From an uncultured Lachnospiraceae bacterium (GTDB lineage Bacteria; Bacillota; Clostridia; Lachnospirales; Lachnospiraceae): a stretch of DNA of 32,188 nucleotides. Numbering within the stretch: position 1 is the stretch's first letter; the number at the start of each line of letters is the position of its first letter. Both the position numbers and the translations under genes were made by a program. The notes under the pieces were generated by a model that saw only the letters and a list, made by a program, of their open reading frames with translations, was not told where the DNA came from and searched no databases. The stretch is taken from positions 1 to 32,188 of the forward strand of contig CAMOJK010000022.1 of assembly GCA_946616835.1 (NCBI GenBank). Reading direction: 5' to 3'. Below, one piece after another: positions 22,154-31,215 of this stretch.

Positions 22154-23002
22154 TCATTCCAGTGATTGTGTACCTATCACTTTGAAATTGTTGTAAAAAA
22201 TCCTTAACCACGGCTGATCTCCAAAAAACAGATTTGAGAGCAGCATTACCAGTGCAACTATTGCAACGATAGAACATAATACAAACAGTATCCTGAAAAA
22301 AAGATCCGAATGCCTTGAGAAGAATTTCTTTATCCTCTTAAATATACCTATCTTACCTTCCGGCGCCGAAGCTATCCTAACGTCACGATACAGCTCGATG
22401 AACTGTGCATAGCTCTTATTTGCACTTTTTTTCATCAGTATCTGATAAGATATCGCCTTTTCATATGAGGCTCTCGCTAACAGATCCGTAAGTATCTCCG
22501 CACAGCATGCCACGCACTCTCTTTCGCCGGTCTTTTCATCCAGCTCGGAAAGATCCACGCCATAGCTCATATATATCGAATCGTCCCTGGAAAGATTGAC
22601 CAGCCTGTGCTTCAGTATCAGGTAAAGCATCGGATAGGGAAGCCCTGATGTAATGCAGGCAAGGATGACATTACAGCATATAGTCTCACACTGATTAATG
22701 CTCATTCCCTCACCCACAAAAAACTTATCCAGAGCCCTCTCCTGCCTGTACGGGAATACGAAAAAATGATCCCTTCCGGTAGAAAAGCTCTCTATCATCA
22801 CACCATTACTGCCATCGGGAGTCGCATTCACATCCAGCATTACAAGCAGCCTTTTTATCAGCTCATGGGATCTCACAAGGAAAACAGTATACTTACTCCT
22901 GTTTTCCCCTGACATATCCGCACATATAAGCACATCAAAATCTTCCGTGGAAAGAGCAGTGCTCAGAACCTCATATTTTGAGTTTTCGGATTCATATATC
23001 AT
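22154..23002 (-). CDS. C-tail membrane-anchored protein, possible pseudokinase fold
   Basis: 282 residues. The first 210 are soluble and the protein ends with a basic stretch (FKRIKKFFSRHSD) and one membrane span at about 234-260, leaving a short outer tail. The order of elements recalls a reduced kinase C-lobe: FFVFPYRQERALDKFF as hinge, SINQCETICCNVILACITSGLP as helix E region, and LVNLSRDDSIYMSYGVDLSEL where the catalytic and metal loops would lie. No HRD, DFG or P-loop is present, so catalysis is unlikely. EssB of type VII secretion has a comparable pseudokinase-plus-TM layout, but I cannot claim homology. Its ATG overlaps the previous stop (TAATG), so it is coupled to the 599-aa protein. 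Function unknown. Confidence 0.55.
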   Translation of the reverse strand: MIYESENSKYEVLSTALSTEDFDVLICADMSGENRSKYTVFLVRSHELIKRLLVMLDVNATPDGSNGVMIESFSTGRDHFFVFPYRQERALDKFFVGEGMSINQCETICCNVILACITSGLPYPMLYLILKHRLVNLSRDDSIYMSYGVDLSELDEKTGERECVACCAEILTDLLARASYEKAISYQILMKKSANKSYAQFIELYRDVRIASAPEGKIGIFKRIKKFFSRHSDLFFRILFVLCSIVAIVALVMLLSNLFFGDQPWLRIFYNNFKVIGTQSLE

Positions 23003-24801
23003 TATGCTTCTGTTTCATCCCCTGTTATCTTCTTTACGATTGCATAAGCATAAGTGCATACCACAGGCATATCGGTACAATAGATCCTGATCTCATAAAC
23101 ACCTTCCTTAGCCGGAGCAACATAGATACCATCAGCAGATATCTCACCGCTTCCGGGAGCCGTAAGCTCATAAGCAATACTGCTTTGAGGCATATTATGG
23201 AATCTGACACCGAAATAGTGACTCTCCTTAAGTCCAAGCACAACTGTGGGTGTCTCAGCCGAAATGCTCTTGTCATAATAATCACCGGGCATATCCAGAT
23301 CATTTCCTGCAGGGAACTTGATCGCAACCCAACGGTATGTAAGTACAAGGTAATTTACACTGCGTAACAGCTTGGCCGCCGCTACAAAGCTTCCCTTGTC
23401 ATTAAGCACCTTTACAGCTACCTCGGCATCAACCTTTTCTTCACCGGTCTCAAAAAGTGAAGGATTTCCATATACTGTGTTCTTTGCATCCATCCCCAGT
23501 GATTCATCATGGTCTATATGCTCATAGCCAAGCTGGACATATACATTTCCCTTACCCAGTCCATGGGTAATCTCCCCCGAGAACTTTACATCCCCGGGCT
23601 GTACATTACGGCCAAGGGGTATCTCCAGCACACCGGTAGCTACTTCGGGACCTGACTTTCTTTCCTTTGTTTCATTCCGGACATCCACGGGTCCCTGCTG
23701 GATCTCAGCTCTTTCCGTGATGTCAACATCCTTCTCATAATAGGATATGAAATGATTTCTCATATACTCCTGCCCGGGAGCAGTAATATACTTCTTTACG
23801 CCATCCTCTATGATCTTGTCTATAACATAAGCATTATCCGTGCGAAGAAGCTTTATCTCCGCCAGCCTGATATAATCGTTCCTGCTGCCGATAGCCATCA
23901 TTTCAAGATTAAGCATGCTTATTCTGTTGGTAACCAGCTCCAAAGGTGTTGCATCTGACATTATGACTTTTATACGGAAGCTGTTTGCCACATTCACTGC
24001 CGTATCATTCTCGTATGCATGTGCAGAGCCGCTTCTTAGGATGACTGCAGTATCATCAGCATCAGCAGGCATAACCTTCATCCAGTACTCTTTGGACCAT
24101 ACCTCACCCTTCTTAAGCTTAAGTCCCGAGCACTCAACGGCGATTGTATTTTCCCCGTTAGCACTTACAAAAAGAGGTGTCTCTAAAAGTCCATCTGCTG
24201 TCAGCTCCACATCAGCATCCGTAAGCTTCGTAACTACCAATTCAAGCCTTACATTCTTTCCCTTGCTAACATAGCCGGGAAGCATTACCTCGACTATAAA
24301 GTTGTCAGACTTAAGGAGTCTTTCTCTTACCAGGAACTCTGTTTCAGGCACATAATCAGGCTTTAAATTTTCTTTATCCGTGAGGAACAGTCCATACCCT
24401 TCCGAAATACGGTTGTACTCGTATTCCTTGCTGGCATTTCCGGTTGCGTTCACGGAATATACTGAATGAACTTCCTTTTCATTATACTTGAGGCAGAGCA
24501 CAGCCCTGTCAGTCTTCAGTGTGTCAAAACCATCTATGGCAGACAGCTTCTTTACCACTGAATTGTCAACTATTATCTCCCTGCCTTCGCCATCTATGGC
24601 CACACCGCTCTCTATCAGTATTGACAGGTCGTCTAAACTGAATGTCCCCAGTCCGCAGACAATACCGCTTCCATACATCAGCACATTGGAAAACCTCAGC
24701 CGATTAACAAAGTAATCCTGCTCTGCCTGAAAATCCGCACTTGTAAGCATCTTTCCCGGGTAGTAACGATTTTTTTCAAAGGGATACATCTGATTTGCCA
24801 T
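23002..24801 (-). CDS. eCIS-associated structural protein with C-terminal Ig-like domain
   Basis: 599 residues, no signal peptide. The N-terminus MYPFEKNRYYPGKMLTSADF, then QAEQDYFVNRLRFSNVLMYG and SGIVCGL, is a recurring signature of a large protein of unknown function in eCIS loci of many phyla. The middle is beta-rich. Residues about 510-592 look like a bacterial Ig (Big_2-like) domain (PTVVLGLKESHYFGVRF, GSGEISADGIYVAPAKEGVY). It follows the ATPase by 52 bp and is coupled to the membrane-anchored 282-aa protein by a TAATG overlap. This suggests it could bridge the particle and the membrane module. Family recognition is from memory of the motif; the function is not established. Confidence 0.6.
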   Translation of the reverse strand: MANQMYPFEKNRYYPGKMLTSADFQAEQDYFVNRLRFSNVLMYGSGIVCGLGTFSLDDLSILIESGVAIDGEGREIIVDNSVVKKLSAIDGFDTLKTDRAVLCLKYNEKEVHSVYSVNATGNASKEYEYNRISEGYGLFLTDKENLKPDYVPETEFLVRERLLKSDNFIVEVMLPGYVSKGKNVRLELVVTKLTDADVELTADGLLETPLFVSANGENTIAVECSGLKLKKGEVWSKEYWMKVMPADADDTAVILRSGSAHAYENDTAVNVANSFRIKVIMSDATPLELVTNRISMLNLEMMAIGSRNDYIRLAEIKLLRTDNAYVIDKIIEDGVKKYITAPGQEYMRNHFISYYEKDVDITERAEIQQGPVDVRNETKERKSGPEVATGVLEIPLGRNVQPGDVKFSGEITHGLGKGNVYVQLGYEHIDHDESLGMDAKNTVYGNPSLFETGEEKVDAEVAVKVLNDKGSFVAAAKLLRSVNYLVLTYRWVAIKFPAGNDLDMPGDYYDKSISAETPTVVLGLKESHYFGVRFHNMPQSSIAYELTAPGSGEISADGIYVAPAKEGVYEIRIYCTDMPVVCTYAYAIVKKITGDETEA

Positions 24802-24853
24802 AATGTTTTTCCTTCCTCATAAATTTTATTTTTATGCTGCCGTTATTATCATT

Positions 24854-27217
24854 TTACAGACCGATCTGATCCGCATAGGGTTCAAAATCCGATCTGGTAA
24901 ATACTTTACCTACCTTAACAAATTCATACTTTATCGCATTGAGATAATGTCTCATGCACACTTTACCGTTCGCAGTCTCGTCTGCCGCTGCAAGGAATGC
25001 CGCATTGAGGATGCAGTTCTTGATATTACCGCCGGCAAACTCATACTTCTCTGCAAGGTATCTGATATCAACATCCTCATCCAGAGGAGTAGTCTTAGGT
25101 ATCGTAGTCCTCCAGAGCATCTCACGGGTATCCGCATTGGGGAACTGGAATTCCACGATATATTTCATCCTTCGGAAGAAAGCGGGGTCGATATTGTGCT
25201 TGTAGTTGGTTGCCAGTACACACACACCATCGTAAGCTTCCATTTCCTGAAGGAGCAATGCCGTTTTATTATTAGCCGATGCCTGGTTAGAACCACCATC
25301 ATCGGAACGCTTCGCAAATATGGTATCGCACTCATCAAAGAATAGGACGACATTACATTTCTTTGCCTCACGGAATATCATGGAAAGGGATTTTTCCGTT
25401 TCACCGACATACTTATCTACAACCTTTGAAATATCTACTCTGTAAAGCTCCAGGTTAAGCTCATGCGCTAAAACCTGCGCCATCATGGACTTACCTGTAC
25501 CGGGAGCCCCGAAAAGCAGAACCGTAAGGCCTCGTCCGTAAGGATACTTCTTGGTATAATCCCACTGCTCATAAACCTGCTTTTTGAAATTCATCTGCTC
25601 TATGGCATGGGTAATAGTCTCTCTCTGGCTGGGATTCATAACGATATCGTCAAAGCCGAACTTTGCTTCCACTCTGGTAGCTTTCTGTGAAAGTTCGGAG
25701 GACATCTGCCTGTTACAGCCCTTGAAAAGATTCTTTCTGGAGATTACCGTCTCCTTATCCATAAGTGAAAGGTTTCTGGCTTCCTTAAGGGCATCCTTAA
25801 CCTTTCCGGCAGTAAAGATGAACTTTGTGGACATTTCCAGCAGATCCACATCTTCATCAAAGGAATACTGCTTTGCATAATACTCCCAGCATGCCAGTCG
25901 TTCGGTAGTGGTAGGAGCCGGCAGCTCAAATTCCGCAAAGGTCTCTTTCGTGATCTCCTTCATGGAGATATTAAGCTTGGACATTGCGAAAACGGTAATA
26001 TTTTTCTCAGTAAGTTTGGAGAAAGCAAGATCCATATACCCGAAAAACTTTTCCTTTTCCTCTTCCCTGTACTGAAGATCAGTCAGACAGCAGCATGCAT
26101 TAGTAAGGATACACTCACGGGTAACCGCCCAAAGAGCCCTGTTAACAAATTGGAAATCATAATCGAAAAGCTTCTTACAGTTTATGGTAATGGCACGAAG
26201 CTTATTCTTTTCGCAGAATTTCTTAACAAAGAACTTGCGTCCGCTTCCCTCGTCTCCATAGTAATAGAATATTCTGGTTCCTTCCGCATAGGCTATTTCC
26301 ATAGCTTCCAGAACGGTAGCATTAGCCATTATGGGATCGAGCTTCTCGCCGTCCTTAGTAAGTGTATTGAAAAATCTGGAGTAATCCTCATCCAGCTTGA
26401 AGGGGTCTCTTCCGAAAAGGAAGTCGATAACTCTTTTATCCGGCGACACCGCAGTAGAGAAAGGCATGCTGTTAACCACATGAAGGTCAAGTATTGGCAT
26501 GAGCTGCTCAAGGCAGGCACTCATTCCACCGTATGCGCCTGTTACGGAAAACTTGTCCCCGTAATAAAGTCTTGCGGCAGATTCTATGGTGGGACAGGAA
26601 AGTCCTCCATTTTCGTTAACGATCTGATAGACGCCGGCATAGTCAGTCTGGGTACTGGAGAGTATCCCGGCGGTAAAACAGAATATGGTAAAAGGCTCAA
26701 ACTCAAGTCTCTTGCATAATTCGTAAAGCGGAAGTTTTATTCCCTTTTCAATTGATGCCTCAGCCCTGCTGATAATGAAATCCAAGGTCTCATTAGCCCC
26801 CATCACATCAGACCTGGTGGGGATTTCCTTTACCTCTTCCTCATCATCTATTGCTTCCGTAAGACTCGAAAAAAGATCCAGAAGGTCGTCGCTTATAGCT
26901 TCACTCGCTTCCTTCTTCTCGGCTTTCTTCTTCCCTTTTCCGCCTTCCTCGTCAACCGATTCTTCAGTATCTGCGTTTGCTTCTACAGTACTGTCCCCCA
27001 TGACGAACTTCTCTATTCTTTCACGACAGACATCACTGGCCACCTCGATATCCGGATAAAGAACATTTTTATATTGTCCCTGTCCGGTAGAAAAGACAGC
27101 CTTCATCCTCTCCAGATATGCATCTATACATGTATTTACGCAGTCAAACATATACTGCATGAATTCATTATAATCCGCAAACGGCTTGTTTTTCAGTTTA
27201 TTGCTATATCGATCCAT
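24854..27217 (-). CDS. CIS-associated double AAA+ ATPase (Afp15/Pvc15 position)
   Basis: 787 residues. After a variable N-terminus with a charged low-complexity stretch (about 75-130) comes a degenerate first AAA module: YYYGDEGSGRKFF (321-328) has an Arg displacing the normal GKS/T, and no Walker B acid pair is clear. The second module is intact: Walker A GAPGTGKS (570-577), Walker B VVLFFDECD (623-631), sensor LATN (668-671), arginine finger FFRR (680-683) and a C-terminal helical lid. Afp15/Pvc15-type ATPases are needed for assembly, loading or disassembly. Here it is the second gene of the operon, not near the end as in Afp. RBS GGTGAGGAC precedes the ATG. The ATPase call is firm; the precise job is inferred. 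Confidence 0.92.
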   Translation of the reverse strand: MDRYSNKLKNKPFADYNEFMQYMFDCVNTCIDAYLERMKAVFSTGQGQYKNVLYPDIEVASDVCRERIEKFVMGDSTVEANADTEESVDEEGGKGKKKAEKKEASEAISDDLLDLFSSLTEAIDDEEEVKEIPTRSDVMGANETLDFIISRAEASIEKGIKLPLYELCKRLEFEPFTIFCFTAGILSSTQTDYAGVYQIVNENGGLSCPTIESAARLYYGDKFSVTGAYGGMSACLEQLMPILDLHVVNSMPFSTAVSPDKRVIDFLFGRDPFKLDEDYSRFFNTLTKDGEKLDPIMANATVLEAMEIAYAEGTRIFYYYGDEGSGRKFFVKKFCEKNKLRAITINCKKLFDYDFQFVNRALWAVTRECILTNACCCLTDLQYREEEKEKFFGYMDLAFSKLTEKNITVFAMSKLNISMKEITKETFAEFELPAPTTTERLACWEYYAKQYSFDEDVDLLEMSTKFIFTAGKVKDALKEARNLSLMDKETVISRKNLFKGCNRQMSSELSQKATRVEAKFGFDDIVMNPSQRETITHAIEQMNFKKQVYEQWDYTKKYPYGRGLTVLLFGAPGTGKSMMAQVLAHELNLELYRVDISKVVDKYVGETEKSLSMIFREAKKCNVVLFFDECDTIFAKRSDDGGSNQASANNKTALLLQEMEAYDGVCVLATNYKHNIDPAFFRRMKYIVEFQFPNADTREMLWRTTIPKTTPLDEDVDIRYLAEKYEFAGGNIKNCILNAAFLAAADETANGKVCMRHYLNAIKYEFVKVGKVFTRSDFEPYADQIGL

Positions 27218-27250
27218 TAGTCCTCACCCTATCTGTTTCAGAACTCAGTC

Positions 27251-27460
27251 TTACTGCCTGACTGATTTAAATATCGCATCTCTGTCAAACACCGAAGGGG
27301 CCGTATTTAGTGACTTTACATCCCTTTGCGTAAAAACATCATCACTGTCATTAAAATACTTCCTGCGTTCGACAGGCTTATACATAAGTGTCTCCTCATC
27401 CTCATCAAACACCTGAGACTGTTTTGACTTATTCTTTTGTATCAGCTCATCTGCAAGCAT
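27251..27460 (-). CDS. Small acidic/polar protein of unknown function, first gene of the CIS cluster
   Basis: 69 residues (start MLADELIQKNKSKQSQVFDE), highly charged, predicted mostly disordered, without membrane span or cysteine. GGGAG precedes the ATG by about 7 nt. It ends 33 bp before the ATPase gene, so it is very likely co-transcribed with it. Coding status rests on the good RBS, position and protein-like composition. Its place suggests a partner or regulator of the ATPase, but nothing in the sequence shows this. Confidence 0.6.
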   Translation of the reverse strand: MLADELIQKNKSKQSQVFDEDEETLMYKPVERRKYFNDSDDVFTQRDVKSLNTAPSVFDRDAIFKSVRQ

Positions 27461-27606
27461 AAAAACACTCCCAAAGTTTATAACAAACCCATGCTACATT
27501 TTATCATAATTGATAATTTTTTTTATTTTTTTTTGAAATATTCTGATATTTTGCCCAAAAGACCGTTATTCAGGCTCAAAAAAGACTGTTTTGTTTTACA
27601 TAAGAC
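27461..27606 (-). promoter_or_regulatory. AT-rich gap with probable CIS operon promoter
   Basis: This gap of 146 bp separates the ABC cassette from the CIS cluster. The minus strand has a TATGAT -10 candidate (27503-27508), which would give a leader of about 36 nt, but the -35 position falls in an A-tract, so recognition may depend on an UP element or an activator. A 6-4-6 inverted repeat (TTATCA/TGATAA, 27501-27516) overlaps the -10, a plausible operator. Runs of 8 and 9 T (27517-27524 and 27526-27534, plus strand) lie next to it. No U-run terminator for the ABC genes is visible on the transcribed strand, so readthrough is possible. Confidence 0.35.
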
Positions 27607-30270
27607 TTACTCATTTGCCTTAAGGCTGGCCACCATATCGATCTTCCTAAGACTCTGGGCTAAAACAATGCTTGTAATGACCATTACAAGAATAGTTCCC
27701 GCCGATGCTATGATATATGCGGAAGGATCGATATGAGCGTTAAAGTCGTACTCCTCACCTATGGCAAAGATAAACAGAAAATCTGTAAAACAATACCCCG
27801 CAGGAAGACCTATGGCTATACCGCAGAGTGTTATCCAGATATTCTGCATGGTATAAATCTTCATAATTTTAGGGAAACCAAAGCCCAGAACCTTGAGTGT
27901 CGAGAACTGGTACATCTTCTCATTCATTGAAAGAAGGCCCATATTGTAAATGATGATAAAGCCTAGTGCTCCAGCTACGACAATAAACAGGCCTAACATC
28001 CCCTGTATCATGGAGAGCATGCCGCTCATCTGTGTCCTGAGGGAAGGAAGCGTACTTATTGCGCTGACACCGTCTATATCCTCATCATCCACGCCGGTGA
28101 GATCAATATCCGTATAGAGAGTATCAGGCTCGTATTTTTCGCCAAGGCTTTCAAAAGCCTGTCTTGTCATGGCAAACTGCTGGGCCTGGGGATCCCTGTT
28201 GGCGGCGGCAATATTGCTTTCATACCAGTCGTTGCTGCCAAGGATATGCCACTTCAGCTTTTTGGTGATATCCAGTTTTTTGTTCTTTATGAGCTTTTCC
28301 GTGGCAAAAAGCGCTCCCGGAGCATTTATGTCGCTGTAAGTTGAACCGGGTATTCCTTCATTTATATCATGAGAAACCTTGTCATGGTCGCACAAAGCTA
28401 TCATGCCTTCGGAATCGTTTACAGTGATGACTGATGTCTGCAGCAGCCCGTTGCCATCATAATATTCTATGGCCACGCTCTGAGTAGTAGCCTTTCCGTA
28501 TTCCCTGTAGAGATCGCTTTTCTCGACATTTGTTATATCCGAGTCAAAGGTAAGCCTGGATGTAAACCTGAGTATGCCGGAGAACTCCCAATCGAGATAA
28601 TTAAGCATGGAATCTTCCATTCCGTATGCCATCACTATCAGAAGAGTCGAGCCTGCTACGCCTACAATTCCCATAACGGTACGCGCCTTGCTCCTTGCCA
28701 CATCCCTTAAGTTCCATTTGACTGCAAAGGAGAGCCTGGACATTATACCTCCCGGCTTTTCACTCTTCTTTTTCTGCTTGATCTTGGGTACTTCCAGCCT
28801 GAGGGTCTGTGCGGCAGGCTCGGAAAGTATCTTCCTGCTTGAGAAGTAAGTGACTACCGTAACCATAAGGACGATAACCGCTGCCACAATATAGTTTTTC
28901 TCAGCTATATACAGACCGCCTACCGGCACATCATAAAAGTCCATTTCCTCAGCATAAAGGTTCACGCCAAGAGAAGGTATTCCCACCGCAAAACCTACGA
29001 TAACACCGATCAGGCTTACAAAAAAACCGTATGAAATGTAATGCCTGTATATTCTTGAATTGCGGAAGCCCAGAGCCTTCAGCGCTCCGATCTGCATACG
29101 CTGTTTCTTCACGAAACGGTTCATGGTGGTTATTACAGACAATGATGCTATGAAAAGGAAAAGGAACGTAAACATACCCGAAAAGGTATCTCCCTCTTCA
29201 GACTCCGATTTATAAGCCGAATATGATGCACACATATCCCGGCCTGTGACAGAATCCACCGCTTCAATTTCATACAGATCCCTTTTTATCCGATCCAGCT
29301 TTTTTTCAAATGATCCGTCATCTTTATTTCCGCTGTATATTCCCGGTGCCTCGCCTTCCACATCCACACACACCATCGGATATACATAAGCCTTTTCCAG
29401 ATTGAAATCGGGATTCAGCGCCTTAATGAACGCATGCTTCTTTTCTTCTCCGGCAGTCTCATCCGCAATGTCAGGGGCCAGCTCCAGCGCAGTCTCCAGA
29501 TCCACATCAGGTGACATATCCCCTAACTGAGTCACGAGGATATTCCTCCATGACATACCATTTTCGTGCATCATATTCAGTGAATCCCTTGCAGACAGAA
29601 ATCCCTGTATGGCTTCGCTTTCTATCATATTGTCATACATAGCCTCCTGTGGAAACCATCGCATTGACATATATGCCCAGCCGTAATCCTCTGCCTGCTG
29701 GAAAATAACGGAAGCATCCTGGGTAACATAGACATGATCCGGAACAGAGATGATCCCCAGGACTTCTTTTGTGATCTCTGCATCCTCATACTTAAGCGTT
29801 ATGATATCCCCCGGATGTATATCACGTGCCTCGGCAAACATACGCCCGAGCCACAGACCATCCGCATCAGGATCGTAATCCTTCCCCTCTGCCACTCTGA
29901 AACGGTTGACAGAAAGTGTCTTTACGGACGTATCGATAAAAACGCCTTCCATCGGAACGGAAAATGACTCCTTACGCCCATCGGCATACTCCACCGTCCC
30001 CGTCATGGAAAGCGACATATAACGCATAGCATCCTCTACGCCATCCACAGACTTTATCTTATCCATATCAGACTCAGAAAACTCTGATCCTGACAGCCAA
30101 AGATCAGCCAGATTATATTCAGCATACATCTCGTCTCCGGAAACCTTCATTCCATCCCCGTAAGCACATATGCCCACATATACAGCCATCGCAATAGTGA
30201 CCATAGCAAATATTGTCAAAAATTGCGTGAAATTGCTGATTATGTCACGCAGCATTTTTCTTATAAGCAT
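27607..30270 (-). CDS. ABC transporter permease with two FtsX domains (MacB-like)
   Basis: 887 residues. TM1 (about 15-37) precedes a large outer domain. The first FtsX region (about 370-490) contains FLFLFIASLSVITTMNRFVKK, the QIGALKALGF motif and two more spans. Near 530 a second N-terminal-like TM begins after RDVARSKARTVMG, followed by a second outer domain. The C-terminal FtsX region holds GMLGLFIVVAGALGFIIIYN, EKMYQFSTLKVLGFG and LVMVITSIVLAQSLR. This is the long form common in Clostridia, with about eight spans. With the ATPase and adaptor upstream it makes a MacAB-type exporter or mechanotransmitter of unknown substrate (peptide, lipid or drug). RBS AAAGAGAG precedes the ATG. The family is secure. 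Confidence 0.92.
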   Translation of the reverse strand: MLIRKMLRDIISNFTQFLTIFAMVTIAMAVYVGICAYGDGMKVSGDEMYAEYNLADLWLSGSEFSESDMDKIKSVDGVEDAMRYMSLSMTGTVEYADGRKESFSVPMEGVFIDTSVKTLSVNRFRVAEGKDYDPDADGLWLGRMFAEARDIHPGDIITLKYEDAEITKEVLGIISVPDHVYVTQDASVIFQQAEDYGWAYMSMRWFPQEAMYDNMIESEAIQGFLSARDSLNMMHENGMSWRNILVTQLGDMSPDVDLETALELAPDIADETAGEEKKHAFIKALNPDFNLEKAYVYPMVCVDVEGEAPGIYSGNKDDGSFEKKLDRIKRDLYEIEAVDSVTGRDMCASYSAYKSESEEGDTFSGMFTFLFLFIASLSVITTMNRFVKKQRMQIGALKALGFRNSRIYRHYISYGFFVSLIGVIVGFAVGIPSLGVNLYAEEMDFYDVPVGGLYIAEKNYIVAAVIVLMVTVVTYFSSRKILSEPAAQTLRLEVPKIKQKKKSEKPGGIMSRLSFAVKWNLRDVARSKARTVMGIVGVAGSTLLIVMAYGMEDSMLNYLDWEFSGILRFTSRLTFDSDITNVEKSDLYREYGKATTQSVAIEYYDGNGLLQTSVITVNDSEGMIALCDHDKVSHDINEGIPGSTYSDINAPGALFATEKLIKNKKLDITKKLKWHILGSNDWYESNIAAANRDPQAQQFAMTRQAFESLGEKYEPDTLYTDIDLTGVDDEDIDGVSAISTLPSLRTQMSGMLSMIQGMLGLFIVVAGALGFIIIYNMGLLSMNEKMYQFSTLKVLGFGFPKIMKIYTMQNIWITLCGIAIGLPAGYCFTDFLFIFAIGEEYDFNAHIDPSAYIIASAGTILVMVITSIVLAQSLRKIDMVASLKANE

Positions 30271-30314
30271 CAGTCCGGCTCTCTTTCCTTAAATCATTTA
30301 CACATATCCGTTTC

Positions 30315-31025
30315 CTACCATGAGACATCATCTATATCCATGGGATTGGGATTTTCTTCCACACTCACAATATGTCCGTTTTTTACGCGAATCACCACAT
30401 CCGCCGTATCGGCTATAAGTGCGTTATGCGTAACTATTATCACCGTATTGCTTCCCCGGTCAGCATCGCACTGCCTCTTAAGTATCTTTAAAACCATTGC
30501 ACCGGTTGCTGAATCCAACGCTCCGGTAGGCTCATCGCAAAGGAGCAGGGCAGGATTCTTTGCAATGGCCCTGGCAATCGATACTCTCTGCTGCTCGCCG
30601 CCGGAAAGCTGGTTGGGGAATTTATAAAAATGATTTTCCAGCCCCACATCCCTTACGGCCTGCTTTGCGTCCACCTTTGTCTTTGTTATCTCTTTTACAA
30701 GCTCCACATTCTCAAGTACTGTAAGGGATGGAAGTATGTTGTAAAACTGGAAGATAAAGCCTATGGTGTGCGCCCTGAAATCGCTTAACTGCCTGTCGCT
30801 GTACTTTGAGATATTCTCGCCGTTTACAATGACATCCCCGCTGGTGGGATTGTCCATGCCTCCGATAAGGTTTAAAAGGGTGGACTTGCCGGCACCCGAA
30901 GGACCAAGGATAACCACAAAGCGTCCTTCTTCTATATTCAGGTCTACATGATCCAGCGCCCGGTACTCCGTCTCGCCTGTCTTATATATTTTTGAAACAT
31001 CTTTTAATACTACTTTGTCTGCCAT
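30315..31025 (-). CDS. ABC transporter ATP-binding protein (MacB/LolD type)
   Basis: 236 residues, complete. Walker A GPSGAGKS (41-48), Q-loop FIFQFYNILPSLT (about 91-103), signature LSGGEQQR (140-147), Walker B LLLCDEPTGALD (160-171) and the switch His in VIIVTHN near 200 are all intact. The FQFYNILPSLTVLENVE stretch is typical of the LolD/MacB/FtsE group that works with FtsX-type permeases. The partner permease begins 44 bp downstream and the HlyD-like adaptor lies upstream, giving a standard tripartite cassette. RBS AGGATGAGTG precedes the ATG. The substrate cannot be told from the ATPase. Confidence 0.96.
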   Translation of the reverse strand: MADKVVLKDVSKIYKTGETEYRALDHVDLNIEEGRFVVILGPSGAGKSTLLNLIGGMDNPTSGDVIVNGENISKYSDRQLSDFRAHTIGFIFQFYNILPSLTVLENVELVKEITKTKVDAKQAVRDVGLENHFYKFPNQLSGGEQQRVSIARAIAKNPALLLCDEPTGALDSATGAMVLKILKRQCDADRGSNTVIIVTHNALIADTADVVIRVKNGHIVSVEENPNPMDIDDVSW

Positions 31026-31215
31026 TTTTCACTCATCCTATATCATGTGTCCCGGACAGCCGAAGCAACCGGGCACAGTTGTCATCAGCATCCGCAGCTC
31101 TGACCGTTACATCCACGATGTAACATGCAGGTGCCGCGCAGTCTGCTGTATCTGCAATGCTGTCTGTATGCTCCGCCAAGGCCGCTACATCCGTGGTATT
31201 ATCTGTGTGCGCTAC
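31026..31215 (-). other. Gap holding a 60-codon in-frame continuation of the adaptor gene
   Basis: Past the adaptor's TAA (31218-31216) the same frame stays open for exactly 60 codons (VAHTDNTTDVAALAEHTDSI, then ADTADCAAPACYIVDVTVRA and on) to a TGA at 31035-31033, 7 bp before the ATPase start. The text echoes the adaptor's own ending (DVAD). It may be a C-terminal extension cut off by a nonsense change, or chance. A CCCGG/CCGGG hairpin with a TTCG loop lies near its end. I see no promoter here. Confidence 0.45.

Noticed and set aside
24803-25345. 180-codon plus-strand open frame
   Set aside because: Lies antisense to the intact second AAA module of the ATPase, so it cannot be supported.
26150-26719. 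189-codon plus-strand open frame
   Set aside because: Opposite an ATPase gene with clear motifs; no RBS and no recognisable protein features.
1-27460. Intact prophage
   Set aside because: No terminase, portal, capsid, integrase or lysis gene; the ATPase, DUF4255, DUF4280 and CIS-tube proteins mark an eCIS-type cluster.
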